From contig OW240924.1 of assembly GCA_933207985.1 (NCBI GenBank), positions 72,641,236-72,705,235 on the forward strand: DNA of 64,000 nt, in the 5' to 3' direction. A program made the position numbers and the translations under genes. Positions 54,815-64,000 of this stretch are shown piece by piece. This DNA is from Pelobates cultripes. Taxonomy: Eukaryota > Chordata > Amphibia > Anura > Pelobatidae. The notes beneath the pieces are model-generated. The model worked only from the letters and a program-made list of their open reading frames with translations. It was not told the DNA's origin and ran no database searches. Numbering within the stretch: the first letter of the stretch is position 1; the number at the start of each line of letters is the position of its first letter.

Positions 54815-54875
54815 CATCTTCCCTTTGGGGGGAAGACTAAACAGGTACCTGACCTTCTGCCGGTCAGTACCTAGA

Positions 54876-56181
54876 TTAGTCGGGCAGCCCACCCACAAAG
54901 AAAAATACGCAGAGTAACCCCCCCCACAATAAATGGTACTGGTCTGTAGGTTCAAGTTTGTAGTGGGACAGCGCAGCACTCTCGGTCTCCCTGGTGCAGC
55001 TAGGCAAACTGCTGGTGTTGCTTGGGGGGCAGAGGCCAGCGGCGCTCTGCCCTGCTGCCAGCTCTTCCACTGGGGTAACCCGTGGTAAGTCAGGCTCTGA
55101 TACAGGGGAAATGGGGGGGCAGAGGCTAACAGAGCTCTGCCCAGATGCCACCTCTTCTGCTGGGGTAACCCATGGTAAGTCAGGCTCTGATACAGGGGAA
55201 ATGGGGGGGGCAGAGGCTAACAGAGCTCTGCCCAGATGCCAGCTCTTCTGCTGGGAGGGGGTCAGTGGGTATCGCAGGCTCATCCACTGCCCCCAGGACC
55301 CGGTTGGGATGTAGCTGGGGAGGGGAAGTTTCACTTACCTCCTCCTCCTGGCATCCCTGCGGAGTTGGTTGGGGATCTGGACCGCCCGTCCAGCCTCCCT
55401 GTAGGACTGGCACAGAGACCGCGGTCCCATCTGCGCCAGTGTGGGTAGGTTTGTCTTCCCCCTCTCCCGGTATCTCTGGCTGCTGTTGGAGGGGGAGGCT
55501 GGTTGCCCCCACTCCCCAGGACGCTGGTTGCTGTAAGGTGGAGGGATCGACCATCACCTCCTCCTGGAACTCAGGCCGCCGCTGGGGAGAGAGACCAGTT
55601 GTCTCCTCTCCCTGTATATTATACTGCCGCTGGGGACCTGGGCTGACTGCCCAGCATCCCTGTAGGGCTGGCAGAGAGACTTCGGTCCCATCTCCGCTTG
55701 CCATCTCTCTGTGTCCCCAGGACAAGTCTATGTGGTCGCCCACCTCCGGCTGCTGTTGGAGAGGGAGGCCGATTGCCTCCCCTCCCCAGGACGCTGGTTG
55801 CTGTATGGGGGAGGGATCTACCATCACCTCCTCCTGGAACTCAGGCCGCCGCTGGGGAGAGAGACCGGTTGTCTCTTCCCTCTGTACGGTGCACTGCTGC
55901 TGGGATGGGAGGTCGCTGCTCTCCTCTCCCTGTAACTCACTCTGTCGCTGGAGACGGGGTGTCAATACCCCCAAACTCCACAGTTGGTACTCGAAGTTCC
56001 GTGCGTCTTGGTTCTCAGCACTCAACATGCGCATCACTTGATGGACCACCTCATCTGAAGGGTTTGGGCCAAACCAGACCAGCCGCGCCTTTACTTCCTT
56101 CATGAAATCAGCACCCTCATAGCACTGTGACAGGCGGATTTGCAATTCACTGGCTGCTGTCCAGGGTCTTGCTAGCTCCAT
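54876..56181 (-). CDS. Gag-like ORF of the non-autonomous LTR element
   Basis: Open from ATG 56181 down to 55180 (333 codons). A second open frame, 55334-54876, continues the same repeat theme in another frame, so a frameshift probably splits one longer protein. The N-terminal ~70 residues (MELARPWTAASELQIRLSQC, EVVHQVMRMLSAENQDARNF) look globular and helical. The rest is Gln/Pro/Glu-rich with internal repeats: GEETTGLSPQRRPEFQEEVM occurs in two copies about 277 bp apart at DNA level, and a 90-bp repeat (SPVSEPDLP...VTPAEE) occurs at 55060-55250. I see no CCHC zinc knuckle and no catalytic motif. Function as a structural protein is inferred from position only. Confidence 0.6.
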
Positions 56182-56312
56182 GTTGCTGTAGGTAGGGACG
56201 CTGCGCAGAGGCTAGCGTTGCCCTCAATTATAAATCCGTAACTCCACACGTTACCGGTGTCTCCGAGCTGCTGGTCCTCGCACTAGGACGCCATCCCACC
56301 GCTGCCACCAAA

Positions 56313-57299
56313 TGTGACGGAACGCTGGCACTCCGACTGAGTACCTCCGCCAATCGATGCTCCTAGTGCTCGCTGAGGACTCCAAGCACTCCAACCGACA
56401 CCATCAGCACTGCAGACCCCACTTCCAGCGAAGCAACTGCGCCGGGGTCTCTGCTGTTTCCACCCACCCTGGACCCAAGGCCAGGATCCAGCTTCCAGTG
56501 GGTGAACCTCTCTTTCCCCAGAGAGCAGGAACAGGAACATATCAAGCTATTGCAAGAGCTTCCTCTGGGGAGTAAGTGATTATAGCAATCCCCAGAGTGT
56601 AGGTATCCCTTCCCCCAAACATGAGCCAAGGCTTAATGCTGGAACAAGACTGATTTACTGGCACACAGAACTCACAATTTATGCAACACAAAACTCCTCC
56701 TCTGGGCCAGGCTAGATAATTGAGTTTCTACAATACACAAAGCTCAATTATCTGCTGGCCAGAAATAATACAGTTTCATAAAACACACAGGGACCCCAAA
56801 ACATGCAATAAACCCATAAAAATCCTTGGAACCGGGGGATCTGGGTGAACCACATATCCAAAATTCACCCAGATCCGCTCAGTACTTTGGAAAATACAGT
56901 TTAATGCAGATTCTGCAGAACATATACAGGCTAAATGAAAAACAATCACTTTATAATGTGTCCCCTGCTGTATAGTCCAAAACCACTGCACGATGTCTCT
57001 GTGCACCAAATACTGGCGAGATGGCACCGTGTTGAAAAGTCCAAACAGTGTCTGTGAGTTAAAATGGCCGCCATCCATTGTTCTCACCATGTGCTTCTGA
57101 TACAGGAAATGGTGGCCACCCAGTAACTCCACAGTATGTCCCCAGATGGTTCCTAAAGGGCCAGCAGCAGCACAACACAAATCCATTATGCCCAAATCAT
57201 GTCTTTAAAGTGCAATACATCCCAGGGGCCATAGTCACAGGGCAAGAGGCGGGCAAGCAGTCCTCTCCAGGCACAAGTGGCGAAGGGCACTTCCTCACA
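56313..57299 (-). repeat. LTR (5' LTR of the gag-only element)
   Basis: 987 bp; TG...CA ends. Carries the ~180-bp block (about 56785-56965, with ATCTGGGTGAACCACATATC) missing from the partner LTR. Confidence 0.88.
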
Positions 57300-58011
57300 G
57301 TTTACATTGCGAGTCAGAATTGTTCACAGTGTTTTTCTCATGGTAATAACAGTGCGGAGAAAATTGTTATATACATAGATTAGAATTATTTATGTTGTAA
57401 CCTGGAACATAATTTTGTGACTCTTGTTTCCCGTGGGCATTTAGGTTTTTGTGTGTCTCGTGGGTGGGGGTGAACTTGTCATCTTGCAGTCGTGTGTCTT
57501 TCCTGAACATTATCATCGCTGTCCTGTTTCATAGGACGATTTATTGTTGCATGTCTCTATTTGAGTGGGGGTATTGAGCAGGAGATGTCCGTCTTTTGGG
57601 GGGTAGGGGGGTTCCTTTGATGGTCTGTCGGATGCGTTAGGGAGTCATCCCCGGGTGTGGGGGGGGGGAGTAGGGATGGGAAGGGGAGGGGTGAAGAGGA
57701 CGGAAAGGTGTGTGGCAGGCAGAGGGGGATAGTGGGAAGGTTGGGTGGGTAGGGGGGAGGTGGAGGGAGGGCCTAGAGAGGTGGGGGTGTTCTTGGCTGG
57801 TGGAGTTTGTTTTTGGACCTGGGGGGGCTAAGGCGCCAGTATGGTCCTGGTTAGCCATGGGTCTCATATTTTGTGGTATGAGTTTGTGGTGTCGTGGACT
57901 AGTGCTGATCGTTTGTCCATTTCCACGGTTTCGGTTATTTTACGTAGTACCTCTGGTGCAGCCGGGACATCGTTGCTTCCCCAGTGTTTGGCGATGGTTC
58001 TCCGGGTGGCC

Positions 58012-58155
58012 AGGCTCACCAGTTTAACAACACTATGTGCATAATGCCAAGCAATTTTACCTTGATAGGTGCTTGTATACCACAACGTGTATATACCAAC
58101 CACAACATACACAGAACCAGGCTTACCACAACCAGCTTGATGCTAATATGTACAC
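58012..58155. repeat. ~40-bp minisatellite remnant
   Basis: Units AGGCTCACCAGTTTAACAAC and ACAGAACCAGGCTTACCACA between the L1 and the solo LTR. Confidence 0.75.
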
Positions 58156-59178
58156 TGTAACGGATCACCTGGCACCCTGACTGGGTACCTCCGTTAAAGG
58201 ATGCTCCTAGCGTTTCCTGAGGACTCCAAGCACTCTGGCCAACACCACAATAACCGAACCGAAGAAGCGTATACCTTCTCTCAAGCATATGAATGCTGTA
58301 GACAGTTGAATAGGAACCATACGAATAGGTTTACTCTCCTAGCAGTCAAACTGGAACAGCATACAATAAATCCTTCCCCCAATAATGAGACGACACTTCA
58401 CTTTGAGGGTTAAAACAGGAACTCCCTGTACTGTCACATACAGTCTCTTTTATTCCCAATCCACAAACATAGTACAGCCCACAGGGCATTACAAAACAAC
58501 CAATCAATCCGTACAATACACCCAGACACTCCCACACAACATCCTCCCCTCTGCCTGTGATATGATTACTGAACACAATGGGTAATCTCATTATCACCGG
58601 CAGAGGAATACAGTTTTTACACAATATTTATAACTTCTAAAATATACATGTCACAAACATAAAACATACATTTTCATAATCAATCCATTCAGGGGAACAA
58701 CATATTAAAAAATGGCACGAATCAGACCAGGGGTTCAAAAGTTAAGGGAAAGTCCTTTGTGACTAAATGAAGCATGGCTTTCCGGCCCAAACCAGTTTCA
58801 GAGTCTTCTATCCTGGAGATAAGTGAGAAGTAATTCAATTATCTCCCAGGACAGACACAAGACTCCATTATGCACATGGTGAGCACAAAGCATTAAAATA
58901 TTATAAAATACACAAAGTCACATTTTATACATAAAACACAGACATGTCACATATCCCCAGATAGCTGGGATCTGAGCGCACAAAACTACCGAATAGCGCT
59001 CAGATCCTATTCACACAGTTCAATTGCCATGGAGCCGAAGTCTTTAACTACACGAATGGGCTCCATGGCATAGCTATCTGGGTTAACACATTCACATAAA
59101 GTCTGGTCCATAGTCCAAAGGCAAGAGGCGGGCAAGCAGCCCCCTCCAAGGACACGTGGCGAGGTCGGTTTCGCCACA
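58156..59178. mobile_element. Solo gypsy-like LTR with 5-bp target duplication
   Basis: Starts TGTAACGGATCACCTGGCAC and ends GAGGTCGGTTTCGCCACA. Flanked by TACAC at 58151-58155 and 59179-59183. The start aligns with the LTR at 56313 (shared GAGGACTCCAAGCACTC), so the two are related families. No internal sequence remains, as after LTR-LTR recombination. Confidence 0.85.
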
Positions 59179-59335
59179 TACACAGTGCCAGGCTTGCCCC
59201 ATCATGTCATACCAGCTTCACCTGAACTTGCTATAAAGCTATTTTGCCTTGATAGGTGCTTGTTTACCACCACATGTACACAGTGCCAGGCTAACCACAA
59301 CCAGCTTAACAATGATATTTACACAGCGCCAAGTT
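59179..59335. repeat. ~40-bp minisatellite, right-hand end
   Basis: Last units (TACACAGTGCCAGGCTTGCC ... ATTTACACAGCGCCAAGTT). The array stops here. Confidence 0.8.
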
Positions 59336-61439
59336 AAAAATATACAACTTTTCATTTTTAGCACTTGTAATATTTGATAATGCCCATAACAGCTGCATCT
59401 ATCAATTTCTCACAATAACCAAATTAGTAAAATAAACCCCACTGTTTCCTTTGACACTTTCATCTATAAACTGTATCACATGCCCGTCCACATTATGTCA
59501 GTTGATGTACTCACACAGATTTTATTGAGCAACATTTGCTTCATGGATGTCGTATGATCCGTGCACTCCTGCACTGCTCTCCTTGATCCGTCATGTGCTG
59601 CTACCTGTAAATTTTTCCTTGCAATTAGGGGTCCAAATGTGTTTTTTCTGCTGCCTGCAAGAAAAAAAACGTAACCCTGAAGTCACAGATGGTTCAAACT
59701 CCTCTGTCAGGCTGCTATTGCAGAACCTCTTTTCAGCAGATGTAAATGTTTTCTTGATTTCTCAAGAAACAAAATTACAACCAGAAGGGCATCCAGTCAG
59801 GTACTAACAGAAACCATGATGTGGTTGGGATTTCTGAGTTATCTAGTCATCTGTAACAGATATTCCTTAAAGAACTGAAGTGGGAGAAAGTGAGACAGAG
59901 CTATCTAACTTTAGACCCAGAAACACTCTGCTGAGCTTCATTTTAAAGCACCTCTCCAACCAACAACCTTTAGAAAATAGGCAAAAAAGGGCACCCAAAA
60001 CTACTCAGGACATCCTATACCAAAAAATAGCTTCAAGTAATATCTCCTTGCTACCAAATTAATATTATTTGATTTCCTATAAACCCGGGAGCTGTCAGAG
60101 ATAATATTTTCCAAATTACACTGGAATTGGCTTGAGGGTATCCCTGGAAGTGACCATGTTGCCTTCTACAACTCCCACCTCAGGAACCCATGGGTCTAGA
60201 ACACATTTACAGTCTTCAAATAGAAGACAAACGCCAAACAAGACAGTAACAAGGTTTGATTAGTCACAGGAAAGATTTACACAGATGCTACCAACAGAAA
60301 CATGGTGCAATTAAAAACAAGAAAAACAATGGAGCAATCACTACAGAAACAAATAAATCGAACAGGGCCATTGTCTTTAGTTTGATGTGTTTGTTCCACT
60401 CTTAGAACTTTGTTCTACTTTTCTTTGAGTGACAGCTAAACTCCCTCTATATTAAACCATCTTTATTACACAGAAAAACCTGGCCAGACGTTACCAAAGG
60501 TTCTTCACTAACCTGATTCTGAAGATGGAATGTTGTGATGTGTTTTGAGGTTCCTTCAATGCTCAGTCGGCCCTCTCTACCACTAGCAACATTATGTAAG
60601 TTGTAGTATAGGATGATCATATAGTAGCACAGCTTGCCAAAGTGTGGAGCTAAGATTAAGTTGAGATTGATGGATGTCAGGTTTCACTTCTTCATGCCCA
60701 GCGACAGCATAGAATTTGGAATAAAATATCTCTGGGATTCCAGCCAAGCTGTTCTGTAAAACAGGAGAAACAAGACATAGTAAACTGTGCTTGATTTTAT
60801 AACTTACCTGAGACTACCAAACTTGTGGACACCTTCTGAAATGTCTGGATTTTTATTTAACTTTTCCTGCTACTTTCGTAACCCTGAAAAGAAACCTATA
60901 TAGTTTATGGCATTCCAATAGCTTAGTTGCCAATTTAGATAATCTATCTAGAAACTTACCCAAACTGTCCACTTTATATTCTGGATTCTGTCCCCAGATC
61001 GATGAATGTTCTACCTTTAGTGCAGTTTTTTTTTTTTTAAATATAAGTGTACACCATCTTGGTGTGATTGGTTGTTTCATATAGATTGTTGTGTAAGTGT
61101 CTACGTACTGGTGTTTATGTATGTCTATATGACCTTTTACAGTTTGATGTTTAATTTCCCATAGAGGGGTCTACGGAATGTTTCTGTTCCAAATTTCGAA
61201 AGATAACAAAATAAATGTTTGTTTTGTTATTATCCTAAATTACTTACTCCTCCACCTTGCATTTTTACAGTTATATACAGACGTGTTCTAATTCATTTTC
61301 GCCTACTACTAAGCATATGTTCCACAAAAATTATGATTATTCTTTCACCTATTGATCATTAGCTTGAATCACAGGTCTATGAAGTTCATTTTTCGAAGGT
61401 AGTCTAACCTTGGCCCTTTAGCTGCGTCAGGTCTACATA
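59336..61439. other. Unassigned region
   Basis: No recognisable gene, RNA or classified repeat. Short open frames at 59547-59807 (86 codons) and 59880-60062 (60 codons) resemble nothing I know. 60090-60200 could be read as decayed coding sequence (GSDHVAFYNSHLRNPWV in one frame), hinting at an old mobile element. Confidence 0.4.
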
Positions 61440-62030
61440 TCCAATAACACCATCAACCCCCTCTCCCTCACACCATCAACCCCCTCTCCCTCTCACCATC
61501 AACCCCCTCTCCTTCTCACCATCACCCCACTCTCCTTCTGCCACACCTGACATCACCCTTCTCCCTCTCTTCTCTCCCTCTCACAAAATCACCCCATCTC
61601 CCTCTCGCCATCACCCCCATGCATTACCCCTGTCCTTCTCCGCCATTGCCCCCAGTCCTTCCTCACCATTACCCCAGCATTCTCGCCATTACCCCACAGT
61701 CCTTCTCACCATCACCTCCCGGTCCCTCTCACCATCACCCACTCTCCCTCTCACCATCACCCCCTCCCTCTCCACCATCACCATCAACCCTCTCCCTCTC
61801 ACCATCAGCCCACTCTCCCTGCCATCACCCCCCTCCCTCCCACCATCACCCTCCCTCCCACACAGGATCATCCCCCCACACACACAGTATCACCCCCCCT
61901 CATTACACACTCAGCCTCCCGATTCACACGGTTAGCATCCCCTCACACTGTCACCTCCCCACACATTGTCACCCCCCCACACTGTCAGCCTGTTCGTGCA
62001 TCCACACTCACATTAACCACTCATAATCCT
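61440..62030. repeat. C-rich simple/minisatellite repeat
   Basis: Degenerate repeats of CCCTCTCACCATCACCCC-like units, almost free of G on the + strand. A 135-codon Ser/Pro/His run is an artefact of composition. Confidence 0.88.
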
Positions 62031-62094
62031 GTTCATAGGCGTGCGCAGCCAATTGCATTAGGGTGTGCACCCTAAAGCACAAACACACGCCACG

Positions 62095-62114
62095 CGCGTG
62101 TGTGTGTGTATGTG

Positions 62115-62165
<51 letters not shown>

Positions 62166-62185
62166 ACACACACACACACACACTG
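62095..62185. repeat. Microsatellites (TG)n (TC)n (TA)n (CA)n
   Basis: Runs of TG, then TC, then TA, then CA in direct succession. Confidence 0.95.
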
Positions 62186-62465
62186 CTGTGTGTGCTGTGT
62201 GTGCTGTTAGTGTGCTGTTAGTGTTATGTGTGTGTGAGGGTGCGTGTTTGTGACTGTGCTGTTTGTGTGTGAGGGTGTTTGTGTGTGTATGTTTGTCCTG
62301 TGAGGGTGCTATTTGTGAGGGTGCTGTTAGTGTGCTGTGTGTGAGGGTGTTGTGTTATTTTTAAAGGTGCTGTGTGTGTTTGTGAGGGTGCGGTTAGTGT
62401 ACTGTGTGTGTGTGAGCTGTATGTGTGTAGGTGCTGTATGTGTGTGTACTGTATGTTTGGAGGGA
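62186..62465. repeat. GT-rich low-complexity tract
   Basis: Repeated GTGTGCTGTTAGTGTGCTG and GTGTGAGGGTG motifs. Confidence 0.85.
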
Positions 62466-62749
62466 TTTGGCAGATTAGTAAATCCTTGCTGCCATGTGCC
62501 ATCCCTGGTGGTCCAGTGGAGAGTGAACTCTAGCCTGCGGGGCTAGAGTTAACTCTCGCAAGATCTGAGCGTTGCCACAGCAACGCTCAGATATCGCGAG
62601 AGGAACCTGGCGGAGCTTCTGTCTAGAGCTCCCTGGGTCCTCTACTGCCTCCCTCCAAGCTGCTGTGGGCCGGTGAGGTAGATCTTTGGTCTCCCCGCCG
62701 GCCCATGAAGGCTTAGAGCAGAGCCGGCACTCAGATAGCGCCGGCTCTG

Positions 62750-62777
62750 CGTGTGTATGTGTGTATGTGTGTATATA

Positions 62778-62822
<45 letters not shown>

Positions 62823-63160
62823 ATATATATATGTACACACACACACACTGACAGACACACACACATACATACTCACAGACACACACTGACACACACACAT
62901 ACATACTCACAGACACACACTGACACACACACATACATACTCACAGACACACACTCACAGAAACACACACACACTCACAGAAACACACACACACTCACAG
63001 AAACACACACACACACAGACACACACTGACACACACATACTCACAGACACACACACACTGACACACACACATACTCAGACACACACTCACAGACACACAC
63101 TCACACACACATACATACTCACAGACACACACTCACAGAAACACACACACACTCACAGAA

Positions 63161-63191
<31 letters not shown>

Positions 63192-63255
63192 GACACACAC
63201 ACACTGACACACACACATACTCACACACACACATTATTATATATATATATATTTT
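62750..63255. repeat. (TA)n and (CA)n microsatellite tract
   Basis: TATATA run at 62770-62835, then ~400 bp of ACACAC with interspersed CTCACAGAC/ACTGACAC units, then TATATA again at 63237-63251. Confidence 0.95.
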
Positions 63256-63333
63256 TTAAATGTCCACCCAGCCTCCTACCTGGAGTGCTGGTGGACTTGT
63301 CCCTGGGGTCCAGTGGGGGCGGGCGCCTTTCTC

Positions 63334-63512
63334 CAGTTCAGCCGCGGCGAGGGAGCTCTCTGCTCTCTGCTGTCTGCTCCCTCTCGCCGCGCGGGCTGTC
63401 TGCTGGAGCTGGGAGCCGGAATATGACGTCATATTCCGGCTCCCGGCATCAGCGCGCGGCGAGAGGGAGCAGACAGCAGAGAGCAGAGAGCTCCCTCGCC
63501 GCGGCTGAACTG
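63334..63512. repeat. Perfect 60-bp inverted repeat around a perfect 34-bp palindrome
   Basis: Arms 63334-63393 and 63453-63512 are exact inverse complements (checked base by base). The 59-bp spacer holds a perfect palindrome at 63411-63444 centred on TGACGTCA. Highly GC-rich; it would form a large cruciform or RNA hairpin. Confidence 0.95.
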
Positions 63513-63595
63513 CGGGGCGGGGGGTAATCCATCACCTCTTGCCCTCCCCTCCCCCATGACAGGGGCAAGAGGTGAGACAGGGGGGCGCTGAGTGC

Positions 63596-63648
63596 CTGCA
63601 GGAACAGCGTTCCTGCTCAAAAAAAGTGCAGGAACGCTGTTCCTGCAG
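63596..63648. repeat. 21-bp inverted repeat (hairpin)
   Basis: CTGCAGGAACAGCGTTCCTGC (63596-63616) and its inverse (63628-63648) around an 11-bp A-rich loop. Confidence 0.93.
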
Positions 63649-63724
63649 GACTCAAGCCATAGGCGTGCCACGGGGATTAGGGTGTGCCCAGGCACACCCG
63701 GCACACCCCGTGCGCACGCCTATG

Positions 63725-64000
63725 CATACACACATCACCAATCACACAATGTGACATATCATCCAGACACACAGTTACACAAATATCACAAACTACTCAT
63801 GAACATACAATATAACAACCCACATACACACAAATACAATGCTACAAAGCAACTGCAGCAGCCCTAAATAACACAAGCACAATAAGGCAACATACACATC
63901 TCAGTGTAAAAAAATAGATATGGCATACCCAGGGATTTCAAGATCTTATTTTGGCACTACTAAAACGTTGCCTACCCCTGGTATATGCGTACAATGAAAC
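63725..64000. other. A/C-rich flank with hAT-like terminus near the window edge
   Basis: A/C-rich sequence without genes. 63967-63980 (GTTGCCTACCCCTG) matches the terminal repeat of the hAT-type MITE at 35325-35437, so a related element probably ends here. Confidence 0.45.

Larger units (their letters stand above)
54003..57304 (-). mobile_element. Complete gag-only LTR retrotransposon with 5-bp target duplication
   Basis: Two LTRs in the same orientation (54008-54814 and 56313-57299), each TGTGACGG...CACA. They are flanked by GTTTA at 54003-54007 and 57300-57304, a perfect 5-bp duplication as made by gypsy-type integrases. On the minus strand the sequence next to the upstream LTR, TTTGGTGGCAGCGGTGGGAT, is a candidate primer-binding site, and AAAGGGAAGA just before the other LTR is a candidate polypurine tract. 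The interior is only about 1.5 kb and holds a gag-like ORF but no protease, reverse transcriptase or integrase, so it is non-autonomous. Confidence 0.88.
53885..58011 (-). mobile_element. 5'-truncated L1-type LINE, antisense, interrupted by an LTR element
   Basis: Flanked by AGGCTCACCA at 53875-53884 and 58012-58021. The left side starts with poly-T (53885-53900), so the element reads on the minus strand. Its 5' remnant (58011 down to about 57840) encodes an L1-type ORF2 C-terminus (ATRRTIAKHWGSNDVPAAPE, KITETVEMDKRS, then DPWLTRTI after an in-frame TGA). 57305-57840 is purine/C-rich 3' UTR. The LTR element at 54008-57299 lies in that 3' UTR. The flanking duplication is also part of the minisatellite unit, so its value as evidence is moderate. 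Confidence 0.75.
62034..63724. mobile_element. Palindrome-rich fold-back element with microsatellite core (proposed)
   Basis: Bounded by CATAGGCGTGCGCA (62034-62047) and its inverse TGCGCACGCCTATG (63711-63724). Both ends carry the TTAGGGTGTGC motif just inside. The interior alternates hairpins (62526-62550, 62553-62602, 62718-62750, 63334-63512, 63596-63648, 63658-63724) with (TC)n, (TA)n and (CA)n tracts. No ORF or target duplication is recognised. It may be one non-autonomous DNA transposon or several nested pieces. Confidence 0.55.

Noticed and set aside
55172..56041. + strand 289-codon open frame over the LTR element interior
   Set aside because: The minus-strand frame is longer, fits the PBS/PPT polarity of the element and starts at a sensible distance from its 5' LTR; the + frame is Cys/Trp/Gly-rich, typical of antisense to a Pro/Gln-rich ORF.
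61619..62026. 135-codon Ser/Pro/His-rich open frame
   Set aside because: Low-complexity CCATCACCCC repeats give this composition; no start context or homologue.
62751..63029. Open frames of Thr/His or Val/Cys repeats
   Set aside because: Direct translation of (CA)n and (TG)n microsatellites.

Overview
The window is vertebrate nuclear DNA, most probably from a frog (anuran amphibian). The grounds are two clearly vertebrate multi-exon genes plus a dense load of amphibian-type repeats: MITEs with TTAAAGG ends, L1-type LINEs, gypsy-like LTRs, a Tc1 element and long minisatellites. The species cannot be named from the sequence alone. Both genes lie on the + strand. Everything else that is open for long stretches is repeat or transposon sequence.

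Layout. 1-8.5 kb holds the last exons of an alpha-actinin gene, best matched to ACTN1, with both members of the alternative EF-hand exon pair (non-muscle type at 2,619-2,699, smooth-muscle type at 3,162-3,227), the stop codon at 7,860-7,862 and a 3' UTR. 9.2-12.65 kb is a decayed, internally deleted L1-type LINE. 13.86-14.67 kb is a GT-rich minisatellite. 16.04-18.78 kb is a 30-bp minisatellite that ends at the promoter of the second gene. 18.8-39.5 kb is a complete SRSF5 gene: a proposed non-coding exon 1 and seven coding exons giving 262 aa with two RRMs and an RS tail. A G-rich minisatellite (19.3-20.44 kb) sits in its first intron. A 1.2-kb antisense retroelement with a 14-bp target duplication and several MITEs sit in later introns.

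40-62 kb contains no host gene that I can recognise. It is dominated by a degenerate ~40-bp minisatellite that originally ran from about 42 to 59.3 kb. It is now split by nested insertions: LTR fragments, a Tc1 (Tana1-like) transposon with a damaged transposase, and a reversed 5'-truncated L1. That L1 carries in its 3' UTR a complete LTR element holding only a gag-like ORF, with a 5-bp target duplication. A solo LTR with its own 5-bp duplication follows. 59.3-61.4 kb is unassigned. 61.4-63.7 kb is C-rich simple repeat followed by a palindrome-rich fold-back element that contains a perfect 60-bp inverted repeat.

How the parts relate. ACTN1 (actin cross-linking) and SRSF5 (splicing regulation) are independent genes. 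The most notable structures are the conserved alternative exon pair in ACTN1, the tandem splice acceptor and possible intron-retention/polyadenylation site in SRSF5, the two minisatellites that bracket the SRSF5 promoter, the gag-only LTR element nested in L1 nested in minisatellite, and the perfect long palindrome near the right edge. I found no tRNA, rRNA, CRISPR or prokaryotic gene.
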